Positions 8,107-16,620 of a DNA stretch of 64,000 nt are shown one piece after another (position 1 is the first letter of the stretch; every line of letters starts with the position of its first letter). Both the position numbers and the translations under genes were made by a program. Origin of the DNA: JADCGM01 sp943368345 (lineage in GTDB: Bacteria > Pseudomonadota > Alphaproteobacteria > Sphingomonadales > Sphingomonadaceae). The stretch covers positions 1-64,000 of the forward strand of contig CALRKY020000007.1 of NCBI GenBank assembly GCA_943368345.1, read 5' to 3'. The notes beneath the pieces are model-generated. The model was given only the letters and a program-made list of their open reading frames with translations, did not search any database and had not been told where the DNA came from.

Positions 8107-8871
8107 TCAGAACCGTTCGAGCAGGCTGCCTTTGCCCCAGACATGGTCGTCGATGCCGACTGCCCGGAGCGCATGCCACCAGGTTGCGGCGTTGATCGAA
8201 ATGACGGGCTTCCCCAGCACCCGCTCGGCAGCCGCAGCGAGGTCGAGCATCGACAGGTTGGTCCCCACCTGGACGATGGCATCGACATCCGGTCCATCAA
8301 GGTCCGCCAGAACCTGACGCAACCGGCTGTCGGGCACCTGCGCGATGGCCACGGGCGAGTCGCAACGGAGGCATTGTTCCCGGACGACCGTGAACCCCGA
8401 TTCCGTGAAGAAATTGCCAACCTCGGCATTCGCGGTCGGGAAATAGGGGGACAGAAAGGCAATCCGCTTGGCACCAAAGCAAGTGAGAGCAGCTGCGGTC
8501 GCAATCGCCCCTGTTGACACGCCAAGCCCGGATATCCCAGCGATGCGGTCGCGGAACGCCTCTGCCCCCGCCACACCGCCATAGAAGGTGATCGCCGACA
8601 TGCCCATCACCACATAGTCGGGCTGACAGGTCAGAACCGACCGTACCGCCTCGTCAACCGAGCGGGTGATGGCATCGGTCAGCGCCCGGAAGCTGCTGTC
8701 ATCGCCGACCGGCATATTGTCGACAAAAATCCGGGAATAATGCGCCGTCACGCCCGCGACGCGCAGATCATCCATGTCGGGTTGAACGATGGTGTTGGTC
8801 GACGGCCCGAGCACTGCCATCTTCGCCCGCCAACCGCGGGAGTCGATAGGCTTTGCAGTCAATTCACTCAC
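8107..8871 (-). CDS. Asp/Glu racemase-superfamily protein lacking catalytic Cys (AMDase/maleate isomerase-like, copy 2)
   Basis: A 254-residue protein with the two-domain fold of arylmalonate decarboxylase, maleate isomerase and Asp/Glu/hydantoin racemases. It shows an N-terminal LGPSTNTIVQPDMDDL, the MGMSAITFYGG loop at about 90-99 that matches the AMDase loop around Gly74, and GAKRIAFLSPYFP. Where family members carry the second catalytic cysteine in [LI]xxCG, this protein has IVQVGTNLS with Val202. It therefore has neither usual catalytic cysteine. ATGA overlap with the upstream monooxygenase gene. It may be a regulatory or binding homologue of copy 1 at 10315-11061 or use different chemistry. 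Confidence 0.8.
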   Translation of the reverse strand: MSELTAKPIDSRGWRAKMAVLGPSTNTIVQPDMDDLRVAGVTAHYSRIFVDNMPVGDDSSFRALTDAITRSVDEAVRSVLTCQPDYVVMGMSAITFYGGVAGAEAFRDRIAGISGLGVSTGAIATAAALTCFGAKRIAFLSPYFPTANAEVGNFFTESGFTVVREQCLRCDSPVAIAQVPDSRLRQVLADLDGPDVDAIVQVGTNLSMLDLAAAAERVLGKPVISINAATWWHALRAVGIDDHVWGKGSLLERF

Positions 8872-10070
8872 TGGATCGCTGCGGCGTCGTCCAGACTTTT
8901 GAACATCGCCTGGGTGTAGAGATAATCGCGGCGGAGGTCCGGATCGGTGTTCACATCCCGCATCCGGCTATAATGCGCCTCCCGCACCACCGGATCGCTT
9001 GCCTCGATCAATCGCTTGTTGGCGATGGTCTGAGCCTGGATGAAATTGTGCATCACGGTTCGGCGCTGCCGGTCGAAGCGCGACAACAGGTCGGGCGCAT
9101 TCGCCCCCTCCCCGAGGATCATCGACAATTTTTCAGCAAGGTTGATGGCGTCGTGAATGCCGCTGTTCATGCCGAGGCCACCGAGCGGATTGTTGAGATG
9201 GGCGGCATCGCCGATCAACACCACCCGGCCGTGATCATAGCGTTCCGCCACCCGTTGATGGACGCGGTAAATGGTGCGGTGAACGGTTTCCACATCACCG
9301 CCACCGCCGCCCAGCAACCGGTCGAAAATCGCCGATTTCGTTGCATCGGATTTCAGTGCGGAATCGGCCATGTCCTCATCGGCGGACACCAGCACCCGCC
9401 ATAACCGCGGGACCCGCAGAAGCACATGCCAGTAATCAGGATCGGCGACATAATTGACATAGGCCAGATCCTCAAAATGCCGTTCCAGCGGCAAATTCGT
9501 CGACAGGCACAGGAATTTCTCCGGATAGGTAAAGCCGGAAAACCCGACGCCGAGCCATTTGCGGACAATCGAATTGGCCCCATCCGCCGCAATCAGATAG
9601 CGGCAGCGGCGGGTTTCAATTTCGGTCGGGGCCTCCAGATGGACATTCACCCCGTCCGCATCCTGATCGAAATGCACCACCCGCCGCGAAAAAGCCATGT
9701 CGCAGCCAGGCACCGCCGCAATCCGGGCGGCGAGCAGTTCCGAAAGCTGCCATTGTTCGCATTGCAGGCGGTAGGGATAGGCGGTCCGGTCAGCCAGTTC
9801 CCCAAGGTCGAACGCCAATATCTCACCGGTCGCCCGGATGCGATATTGATAGACCGGTGCCTTCAACCCCAGCGGCAGCATATCGTCCAGCACACCGAGT
9901 GCATCGAGCATTTCCAGACTGGACGGGTGGAAGGTGGAGGCGCGCAAATCCTCTGCGCAAAATGGCTCGGCCTCGGCCACCAATACCTTCAGGCCGGCCT
10001 TGGCGAGAGCATAGCCTGCAACAGTTCCAACCGGGCCGCCGCCGGCCACGATGACATCATAGTCGGTCAT
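8868..10070 (-). CDS. FAD-dependent aromatic-ring monooxygenase (PHBH/UbiH type)
   Basis: A 400-residue group A flavin monooxygenase: the dinucleotide motif GGGPVG at about 9-14 (MTDYDVIVAGGGPVG), the DG motif in YLIAADGANSIVRK at about 160, and the GD motif in VVLIGDAAHLNNPLGGLGMN at about 280. These proteins hydroxylate activated aromatic or pyridine rings with NAD(P)H and O2 in the cytosol. The start at 10070 (MTDYD) fits the FAD motif; the longer frame adds 19 residues without similarity. It is the first gene of a minus-strand pair with the racemase-like gene, and diverges from 10315. Its location between two AMDase/maleate-isomerase-like genes recalls N-heterocycle catabolism, but the substrate cannot be read from the sequence. 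Confidence 0.9.
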   Translation of the reverse strand: MTDYDVIVAGGGPVGTVAGYALAKAGLKVLVAEAEPFCAEDLRASTFHPSSLEMLDALGVLDDMLPLGLKAPVYQYRIRATGEILAFDLGELADRTAYPYRLQCEQWQLSELLAARIAAVPGCDMAFSRRVVHFDQDADGVNVHLEAPTEIETRRCRYLIAADGANSIVRKWLGVGFSGFTYPEKFLCLSTNLPLERHFEDLAYVNYVADPDYWHVLLRVPRLWRVLVSADEDMADSALKSDATKSAIFDRLLGGGGGDVETVHRTIYRVHQRVAERYDHGRVVLIGDAAHLNNPLGGLGMNSGIHDAINLAEKLSMILGEGANAPDLLSRFDRQRRTVMHNFIQAQTIANKRLIEASDPVVREAHYSRMRDVNTDPDLRRDYLYTQAMFKSLDDAAAIQ

Positions 10071-10314
10071 GGGCGAACTGCCGTCACCGGATCGCCCTGC
10101 AAGGCGTAGAATATAGGCTGGGCACACATTGCCTTATCATCCCTTTAGCGCCGCAGGCCGCCCCACAGACGCAATCTGACTACGGCAAACTAGCCGCACC
10201 GACACGGCGGAATTGTGGACAGAGTGGCATCTAACCGCCAAGCGGTCACAGTCGGGGGAGCCGCGTCTGCGCAACCGCACGGCCCGCTATCAGACATACA
10301 AAGGGAGACGGAAC
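10071..10314. promoter_or_regulatory. Divergent promoter region of the monooxygenase and racemase/amidohydrolase operons
   Basis: This 244-bp gap holds both promoters. At 10214-10230 there is a degenerate relative (TGTGG-N7-GGCAT, preceded by AAT) of the TNTCC-N7-GGATR inverted repeat found at five other promoters. It matches too poorly for a firm call. No other strong palindrome was noticed. Confidence 0.4.
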
Positions 10315-11061
10315 TTGGGCGATTCACTTGGATACCGGGCCAAATTCGCTGTGGTCGCACCCTCGACCAACACCAGCGTGCAGCCGGAATATGACAGCAT
10401 GCGCCCGCGCGGCGTCACCAATCATTTCTCCCGGATCAGCATTCCCGACACGCGCGTCACCGATGACGACAGCTTCATGGTCATGCTGCACAATATCCGC
10501 GCCGCGACGGAAGGGGCGGTCGATGTCGCAATGAGCATGGCACCCGATGTGGTGGTGATGGGCATGTCGGCGGAAACTTTCTGGGACGGAGCCGACGGGG
10601 CAGAAGCCATGCAGCGCCGTCTGGAGGTGCAGACCGGAAAACCGGTCGTCATGGGCAGTCACGCCTGTGATGCGGCGGTCAAGGCCCTCGGCGGCGCGAA
10701 GCGGATCAGCATCATAACCCCCTATATGCCGGTCGGTGACACGCAGGTCCGGCGGTTCTTTGAAGATTCGGGCTATGAGGTGATGGCCATCAAGGGACTG
10801 AAGAGTCCAAGCCCGATGATGATTGCGCATGAAAGCGAAGCGACGCTGAAACGGGCGGTTCAGGAGGTGGACGACCCGCAGGTCGAGGCCATCATCCAGT
10901 GCGGCACCAATCTCGCCTTTGCCCGGGTTGCCGGGATCGCTGAATTCTGGCTGGAAAAGCCGGTCATCGCGATCAACACCGCAACCTATTGGCATGCGCT
11001 GCGTTCCCAAGGCATCATGGACCAGTTTGATGGCTTTGGCGCACTTTTGGCGGATCATTGA
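10315..11061 (+). CDS. Arylmalonate decarboxylase/maleate isomerase-like protein (copy 1)
   Basis: A 248-residue Asp/Glu racemase-superfamily enzyme. It keeps the oxyanion-type loop MGMSAETFWDG at about 82-92 and the C-terminal-lobe cysteine Cys196 in IIQCGTNLAF, but has no cysteine in the first loop. A single C-terminal-lobe cysteine is the arrangement of arylmalonate decarboxylase (Cys188), whereas racemases and maleate isomerases have two. A decarboxylase or a one-base isomerase is thus possible. The start is taken as TTG at 10315, six bases after AAGGGAGACGG; the longer frame to 10213 has no similarity. First gene of an operon with the PuuE-like, methyltransferase, small-protein and FAD oxidase genes. 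Confidence 0.82.
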   Translation: MGDSLGYRAKFAVVAPSTNTSVQPEYDSMRPRGVTNHFSRISIPDTRVTDDDSFMVMLHNIRAATEGAVDVAMSMAPDVVVMGMSAETFWDGADGAEAMQRRLEVQTGKPVVMGSHACDAAVKALGGAKRISIITPYMPVGDTQVRRFFEDSGYEVMAIKGLKSPSPMMIAHESEATLKRAVQEVDDPQVEAIIQCGTNLAFARVAGIAEFWLEKPVIAINTATYWHALRSQGIMDQFDGFGALLADH

Positions 11062-11064
11062 CCT

Positions 11065-11988
11065 ATGGATTATCCTTATATCCCGATTTCCGAGCGGCAG
11101 CCGCTGCGCTGGCCGAACGGCGCGCGCGTTGCGCTGATCATGACCTTCAACCTGGAAACTTGGGATCTGACCAAGGACACCGACAAGGCCTATTATGCCG
11201 GTGGCCCGCCGATCCTGCCCGATGTCCTGCCCGGCCGCGTTCCGGATTTTCCGAACTTCACCTGGCGGGAATATGGTCAGCGGGTCGGCATCTGGCGGCT
11301 GCTGGAGTTGTTCGACCAAATGGGGGCGAAGGCGAGCTGCACCACCAACGCCGTCACCTTCGACCGCCGCCGCGCCATGGTTCAGGCCGTGCTCGACCGG
11401 GGCTGGGAATTGCTCGCGCACAATTGGGAACAGGGCGAACTGCTCAGCGACTATTCCGACGACCCGGCCAAGGAACGGGAGATCGTACTGCGGACGCTGG
11501 CCAAATATGAGGCGGAGACCGGACGGAAGGCGCTCGGCTGGCTGTCATCGAGCCTGCGCGGGACACTTCAGACCGCCGATATTCTCGCCGAGCAGGGCTG
11601 CCTGTTCTACTGCGACATCATGAACGATGATCAGCCCTATTTGCTCAACACGCCGTCCGGGCCGATCGTGTCGATCCCGTACAGCAATGAGATCAACGAC
11701 TTCACCTTGCTGACCCGGCGCAACTATACCACCGACCAATTCCGCGACATCCTGATCGAAGAACTGGATGTCCTCTATGCCGAAGGGGCGAGCAGCGGGC
11801 GGATCATGAACGTCGGCCTGCATCCGCATGTGTCGGGCCGCGCCCACCGCGTCCGGGCGCTCCGCGAGTTCATTGCTCATGCAAAATCGCTGCCCGGTGT
11901 ATGGTGGGCAACCCGGGAGGAAATCGCCCGTTTCTACCTTGCCAATCACCAGTCCCACATCCCGAACCAACTGGGAGTTCGCCCATGA
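11065..11988 (+). CDS. PuuE-type polysaccharide-deacetylase-family amidohydrolase
   Basis: A 307-residue NodB-fold protein of the allantoinase/PuuE branch: LIMTFNLETWDL in place of the TFDDG metal motif, LPGRVPDFPNFTWREYGQRVG, the GWELLAHNWEQGEL segment (residues about 112-126) and a C-terminal NVGLHPHVSGRAHR. PuuE-like enzymes hydrolyse C-N bonds in cyclic ureides such as allantoin or in related imides, in the cytosol, rather than sugar N-acetyl groups. Here it sits between an AMDase-like enzyme and a methyltransferase, so ring opening of a cyclic amide or imide intermediate is a reasonable guess. It follows the upstream gene by 3 nt and overlaps the methyltransferase by ATGA. Confidence 0.87.
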   Translation: MDYPYIPISERQPLRWPNGARVALIMTFNLETWDLTKDTDKAYYAGGPPILPDVLPGRVPDFPNFTWREYGQRVGIWRLLELFDQMGAKASCTTNAVTFDRRRAMVQAVLDRGWELLAHNWEQGELLSDYSDDPAKEREIVLRTLAKYEAETGRKALGWLSSSLRGTLQTADILAEQGCLFYCDIMNDDQPYLLNTPSGPIVSIPYSNEINDFTLLTRRNYTTDQFRDILIEELDVLYAEGASSGRIMNVGLHPHVSGRAHRVRALREFIAHAKSLPGVWWATREEIARFYLANHQSHIPNQLGVRP

Positions 11989-13187
11989 ATGCGATGCTCA
12001 ACACCTTCCAGCAGGCCGGTCACCCGATCCTGCCAAAGCCCGACCATGACGAAAATGCCCGCCAGGAATTCACCAAGAGCCTGAAGGGCTTTGTTCAGTC
12101 GGGTCTGCTGCCCGGCCTCGGCCCGGTGTTCAAATCACGGGCGGCAAAGCGGTTCAAGCGCGATCATGGGCGGGAGCCCGCCAACCGCCACGATATCCGG
12201 AAGGCAATGCTGCCCGATCCCTATTTCCAGCATTATGCCGCCACCAACCGCATCGCTCAGGAATTGATCTGGGACAGCGTCATCGACACCATCGAGCGGC
12301 AGTTGCCAGAGATTGAGGCCACCGCTGCGGCGCTGTCCGCCAGCAGTTCTGCACCGCTGGAATCAAATCCCGATTTTCCAACACCGCGCTATGTCACCGC
12401 ACTCGACATTCACTGCATGCCGGGTGGCTATGCCGAAGCGGGCGAGGTCGCCGCCGGGGCTCTGTATGACCGGGGCGTCTATCTATACGCCATGGGTTAT
12501 ATGGGGCCGACCAATGACGACATGGGCCGGTCGGTCGCCAATTATATCCGCCGCAAAATGCCCGGGTTTGCACCGAAGCGCATTCTCGACATGGGCTGCA
12601 CCGTAGGCCACTCCACCCTCCCCTATAAGGAAGCGTTTCCGGACGCGGAGGTCATCGGCATCGACGTGGCCGGGCCGCAAATCCGCTATGCCCATGCCCG
12701 GGCGGCGGGCCTTGGCCAACAGGTCGGGTTCCTGCAGCGCAATGCCGAGGCGACCGGGTTTGAAGACGGCAGCTTTGACCTGATCGTCAGCCACATTCTG
12801 CTGCACGAAACCAGTGGTAAGGCGATGCCCGCGATCATCCGTGAATGTCACCGCTTGCTGAAACCCGGCGGCATGATGATCCACGCCGATCTGCCACCCT
12901 TTGACCTTATGGACCCGTTCACCCAGTTCATTCTCGACAATGAAACCTGGTTCAACAACGAACCCTTCTGGGGCGCGATGCGGGAGGTTGACCAGATTGC
13001 CCTTGCCAAATCGGTGGGCTTTGCCGACCCGCGCTTCGACACCGCCCCAATGGCGATCATGGAGTTCGCTGCTGCTTCGGAGAGCTACACGGCGGAGGCA
13101 GCTGAAACCCTTGCCGACCGGGATTTCACCGCTGGTGAATATGCGCCGGGCGGTGGCTGGGAAGTCTTGATCGCGGTGAAGTCATGA
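11985..13187 (+). CDS. SAM-dependent methyltransferase with long N-terminal domain (module A)
   Basis: A 400-residue class I methyltransferase. Residues 1-190 form a helical N-terminal domain with a conserved LDIHCMPGGYAEAGE segment (140-154) and a GALYDRGVYLYAMGYMGP segment. The Rossmann domain has motif I DMGCTVGHS at 202-210, motif II with acidic V-I-G-I-D at about 226, and a DLIVSHILLHETS post-motif, followed by a GGMMIHADLPPF motif. Substrate unknown. The ATG overlaps the PuuE-like stop, and its own stop overlaps the next small gene (both ATGA), so the two are coupled. Closely related to module B (15457-16620) and more distantly to module C (30583-31629). Confidence 0.88.
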   Translation: MNAMLNTFQQAGHPILPKPDHDENARQEFTKSLKGFVQSGLLPGLGPVFKSRAAKRFKRDHGREPANRHDIRKAMLPDPYFQHYAATNRIAQELIWDSVIDTIERQLPEIEATAAALSASSSAPLESNPDFPTPRYVTALDIHCMPGGYAEAGEVAAGALYDRGVYLYAMGYMGPTNDDMGRSVANYIRRKMPGFAPKRILDMGCTVGHSTLPYKEAFPDAEVIGIDVAGPQIRYAHARAAGLGQQVGFLQRNAEATGFEDGSFDLIVSHILLHETSGKAMPAIIRECHRLLKPGGMMIHADLPPFDLMDPFTQFILDNETWFNNEPFWGAMREVDQIALAKSVGFADPRFDTAPMAIMEFAAASESYTAEAAETLADRDFTAGEYAPGGGWEVLIAVKS

Positions 13188-13519
13188 GTCTGAGACGCAA
13201 CGCCCGCGGCAAACGCCCGGATTTCTATGCTGACCCGGCCATGGATCAGGCCATGTCGATGATCCTCGTCCTCGCCGAGGAGTTTAGCGCCATGCGGGAC
13301 CGGCTGGACACAGTCGAACGGGTCGCGACCGAGGCCGGACTTGGGGCGGCGATTGAAGCCTACCAGCCGCCACAGCCGGTGCTGGAGGAACGGGAAGCGC
13401 GGCGTCAAGCATTCCTGACCCGGCTCTACTATCTCGCCCGGAAGGACGCGGCCGAAGCCGCCGAGAATGACAGCGAGGCGCGCTACACCGCCACGCTTGA
13501 CGATATTGCGAAGGCCTGA
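13184..13519 (+). CDS. Small helical protein paired with methyltransferase (module A partner)
   Basis: A 111-residue protein, mostly helical, charge-rich and without cysteine clusters or a signal. It shares with 15110-15460 an N-terminal RP-x-F-x-ADPA-x-D motif, a central helix (VLAEEFSAMRDRLDTVE), an AIEAY motif and a C-terminal helical tail ending RY-x-AT. A third, weaker relative lies at 31626-31934. Each sits immediately after a methyltransferase with ATGA overlap. A coiled-coil subunit or chaperone of the methyltransferase is the simplest inference. I do not recognise the family. Confidence 0.75.
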   Translation: MSLRRNARGKRPDFYADPAMDQAMSMILVLAEEFSAMRDRLDTVERVATEAGLGAAIEAYQPPQPVLEEREARRQAFLTRLYYLARKDAAEAAENDSEARYTATLDDIAKA

Positions 13520-13522
13520 CCT

Positions 13523-15094
13523 GTGGCGACCACACTGCGCAATGCCCCGTCCTTGCTTGAGGCGCTGTTCGCTGCCATCGGCGCCGATCATGTGCTGACG
13601 GACGAGACCGAACGCCGGTTTCACGGCACCGACGTCTTCCACAGCCGCGAACTTCCCGACGCAGTGGTGCAGCCGGGATCGATTGCCGAACTGCAGGCGG
13701 TGGTGGTGGCCTGCGCTGCCGCCGACGCGCCCATCGTCGTACGCGGTGGCGGGGCAAGCTATACTGACGGCTATCTCCACAGTCGGCCCGGCGGCATCAC
13801 CATCGATACCAGCCGTCTCAAGACCATCACCATCGACGAACATAACGCCGTCGTCACCGTCGATCCCGGCGTGACCTGGGCGGAACTGTACGAGGCCCTC
13901 AAAACGCGCGGGCTGCGGACGCCGTTCTGGGGCCCTTTCTCCGGCCTTGCCGCGACCATCTCCGGATCGATGTCGCAGAACAGCATCAGCCACGGTGCCG
14001 GCGTCTCGGCAGAATCACTCCTCAATATCGAAATCATCACCGGGACCGGAGACCTGCTGTCGACCGGCAGTGCGGGTGGCGAGAACAGCGCGCCGTTCTT
14101 CCGGCATTTCGGCCCCGACCTTGCCGGGTTGTTCACCGGCGACTGCGGCGCATTGGGGGTGAAAGCCCGCATCACCCTGAAACTCATTCGCCGCCGCGAA
14201 GCGTTTGAGGCAGCCAGCTTCAGTTTCTCGACCTTTGATGCCATGCACGAAGCGATGCGCCTGATCGCCATCGAAGCGATTGATGACGAGAATTTCGGGC
14301 TGGATGCGACGCTCCAACAGGGCCAGATCGGTCGTCAGGACGGGGTCGCGGCCAAAGCAGAAATCGCTCGCAATGTCATGAAATCGGCGACCTCTTTAGC
14401 CAGCGGTGTCAAAAGCCTGGCCCGCATGGCCATCACCGGCGACCGCGAACTGAAAGCGGCAACCTATGCGGTCCATTATCTGACGGACGGGGTCGATCAG
14501 GCCGAAGCGCGCGCCAAAGTCGCCGCGATCAAGCGCATCGGTGCCGCACACGGCGAGGAAATCGCCAATATCGTGCCAACCGTGGTGCGCGGCATGCCCT
14601 TTGCTCCGCTGACCAATACGCTGGGACCCAAGGGAGAGCGGTGGGTGCCGATGCATACCCTGCTTCCCCACGACCGTGTCCCGGCCTTCCACAAGGCGCT
14701 GACCGCCTATTGGGAGGCGAACCGGGCGACCATGGACGCCCATGGCATTTACAATGGCGCGATGTTCATGGCGGTCGGGTCCAGCGCGTTCGTCTATGAA
14801 CCGACCTTCTATTGGCCCGATGCCCGCACCATTTTCCACGACCGGATGGTCCCGGCCCAGCATCTGGCCGAGGTCCCGACCTATGCCGCCAACAGCGCAG
14901 CACGGGCCGAAGTCGACCGGATGAAAAAGGATGTCATCGATTTGATGCATCAGCACGGCGGCGCGCATCTTCAAATTGGCAAACTCTATCCGCTGCTGCC
15001 GGGCCGCAATCCAGCGAGCATCGCATTGCTCCGGGCCATCAAGGCAGCGCTCGACCCCCGGAACATCATGAACCCCGGGGCGCTGGGGCTGTAG
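13523..15094 (+). CDS. FAD-linked oxidase of the VAO/PCMH family
   Basis: A 523-residue flavoprotein. The N-terminal FAD-binding (PCMH) domain shows PGSIAELQAVV, the pyrophosphate loop IVVRGGGASYTDGY, the ITIDTSRLKTI strand and the segment SGSMSQNSISHGAG followed by GALGVKARITLKL; the C-terminal cap domain ends in LRAIKAALDPRNIMNPGALGL, the usual VAO-family ending. Members oxidise phenolic methyl ethers, alcohols, 2-hydroxy acids or amines. No histidine of the typical covalent FAD sites can be assigned with certainty. GTG start with 3 nt after the small gene's stop; last gene of this operon. Confidence 0.86.
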   Translation: MATTLRNAPSLLEALFAAIGADHVLTDETERRFHGTDVFHSRELPDAVVQPGSIAELQAVVVACAAADAPIVVRGGGASYTDGYLHSRPGGITIDTSRLKTITIDEHNAVVTVDPGVTWAELYEALKTRGLRTPFWGPFSGLAATISGSMSQNSISHGAGVSAESLLNIEIITGTGDLLSTGSAGGENSAPFFRHFGPDLAGLFTGDCGALGVKARITLKLIRRREAFEAASFSFSTFDAMHEAMRLIAIEAIDDENFGLDATLQQGQIGRQDGVAAKAEIARNVMKSATSLASGVKSLARMAITGDRELKAATYAVHYLTDGVDQAEARAKVAAIKRIGAAHGEEIANIVPTVVRGMPFAPLTNTLGPKGERWVPMHTLLPHDRVPAFHKALTAYWEANRATMDAHGIYNGAMFMAVGSSAFVYEPTFYWPDARTIFHDRMVPAQHLAEVPTYAANSAARAEVDRMKKDVIDLMHQHGGAHLQIGKLYPLLPGRNPASIALLRAIKAALDPRNIMNPGALGL

Positions 15095-15109
15095 GTCTGG
15101 GGCTGCGGC

Positions 15110-15460
15110 CTAAATTTCGCCCTTCTCGATGCCGCCGATGGTTGCCCAATAGCGATCATCGGTGGCACCATCCTCTAGGTCGGCGATCTCCTCCGACAGG
15201 ATCGACAGCACCCGGCCGATCATCGCCTCCCGCGCAGCTTCCCGCCGTTCCCGGACCGCCAAGGGTGCAACATACGCCTCAATCGCACCGGGTTTGAGCC
15301 AACCGGCCTCCTGCCCGATGATCTCCAGTGTATCGAACCGGTCACGCAGCACCGATACCTCCCGGGTCAGCGACAGGACCATTGCGATCAACCGGTCGAT
15401 GGCCGGATCGGCGTGAAAGGCGGGACGCGCGCCCGACACATATTTGGGAAGCGGTTTCAT
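15110..15460 (-). CDS. Small helical protein paired with methyltransferase (module B partner)
   Basis: A 116-residue protein homologous to 13184-13519: shared RP-x-F-x-ADPA-x-D (ARPAFHADPAID), a central helix VLSLTREVSVLRDRFDTLE, an AIEAY motif and a C-terminal RYWATIGGIEKGE. ATGA overlap with the upstream methyltransferase. It has hydrophobic heptad-like spacing, suggesting oligomerisation or binding to the methyltransferase. No known function; it ends 15 bp from the convergent FAD oxidase. Confidence 0.75.
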   Translation of the reverse strand: MKPLPKYVSGARPAFHADPAIDRLIAMVLSLTREVSVLRDRFDTLEIIGQEAGWLKPGAIEAYVAPLAVRERREAAREAMIGRVLSILSEEIADLEDGATDDRYWATIGGIEKGEI

Positions 15461-16620
15461 GCCGATTTCCGTGCCAACAGGGCCGAAAATCCACGCTTCT
15501 TGGCGGCAGCCGACGTCGCTGCGATTCTTTCATTATTCTGACTCTGCTGAATGACGGCAGCGGCCAGCACATCCAGTTCAATGAACGCCGCATCAAACCC
15601 GGCCTTCACCGCAGCAGCCTCCAGGTCGATGCGGCGATACTGCCGCCAGAAGGGTTCGTTGTTATAGTAGGTCTCGTTCTCCTGCAGGAAGGTCGCGTAC
15701 GGGTCGCTGTCGTCAAAGCGCGGTTGGTCAATGTGCAGCATGACACCGCCGGGACGCAGCAACCGGTGGCATTCCCGCAGGATCGCCGGCAAGCCCCGCG
15801 TACTGGTCTCGTGGAGAACGATATGGCTGGTGACGAGATCGAAACTCGCATCGGCATAAGGCGTCCTTTCCGCATCGCCCTGTTGAAAATGCACCGGTAC
15901 ACCAAGCGACTCGGCCCGACGGTGCCCATAGCGCAACAGCGCCGCCCCGCAATCGAGGCCGTGAAGCACGGTATCCGGAAAGGTCTTGGCATAGGCGAGC
16001 ATGGAATGACCGACCCCGCAGCCCAGATCGAGCAGATTGGTGGGGGCAAAATCCGGTAGCCGCGCCTTCAGCCAACCCGCCGCGAGATGGCCGACGCTGT
16101 CATTCATAGGCCCCATCAGGCCGGACATGTAAAGATAAACGCCCCGGTCATAGACCGCCCCCGCAGCCTCGTCCCCCGGGCCGCGATCAGCGCAATAGCC
16201 GCCGGGCATGCAGTGGATGTCGATGGCGGAAATATAGCGGGGCGGTGTGAAATCATCGCCCGCAAGAGTCAGCGTTCCGCCGGCTGCTGCGGGGATGTCC
16301 GCGTTGGTTGGCGAAGCCTCTACCGAGGGGATGACGCTCGACCAGATCAGTTCCTGGGAGGTGCGGCGGGCGGAGAGGTAGAATTTATACCAGCTGTCGG
16401 CTCCCATCGCGGCACGGACCTGCGCTGGCGTCTCGGGCGGCTGGCCGTGGGCGCGGACAAAGGCCGGGGCGACCCGCCGGTCGAACACCGTGCGGTTGGC
16501 TGGCATCAATTCGCCCGTGACATGGTTGCGCAGGGTAAAGGCAAAATCCTGGGCGGCGCGGTCATCATGCCCGCCCCTGACCAGCGCGGCATGACCGGCC
16601 TGATCGACGATATTCTTCAC
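15457..16620 (-). CDS. SAM-dependent methyltransferase with long N-terminal domain (module B)
   Basis: A 387-residue paralogue of module A: the same IDIHCMPGGYCADRG segment (133-147), AVYDRGVYLYMSGLMGP, then motif I DLGCGVGHS at 198-206, and DLVTSHIVLHETST and GGVMLHIDQPRF in the catalytic domain. Motif I is canonical here, so SAM binding is likely. Coupled by ATGA overlaps to the upstream fumarate-reductase-like flavoprotein and to the downstream small partner. Substrate unknown. The conserved C-M-P-G-G in the N-terminal domain is a candidate substrate or metal contact. Confidence 0.88.
   Translation of the reverse strand: MKNIVDQAGHAALVRGGHDDRAAQDFAFTLRNHVTGELMPANRTVFDRRVAPAFVRAHGQPPETPAQVRAAMGADSWYKFYLSARRTSQELIWSSVIPSVEASPTNADIPAAAGGTLTLAGDDFTPPRYISAIDIHCMPGGYCADRGPGDEAAGAVYDRGVYLYMSGLMGPMNDSVGHLAAGWLKARLPDFAPTNLLDLGCGVGHSMLAYAKTFPDTVLHGLDCGAALLRYGHRRAESLGVPVHFQQGDAERTPYADASFDLVTSHIVLHETSTRGLPAILRECHRLLRPGGVMLHIDQPRFDDSDPYATFLQENETYYNNEPFWRQYRRIDLEAAAVKAGFDAAFIELDVLAAAVIQQSQNNERIAATSAAAKKRGFSALLARKSA

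Noticed and set aside
8868..11061. Assignment of the flavin monooxygenase and AMDase-like genes to the known nicotinate (nic) pathway
   Set aside because: The gene types are suggestive, but the expected hydroxylase, deformylase and maleamate amidase of that pathway are absent, and the AMDase-like proteins lack the two cysteines of maleate isomerase.
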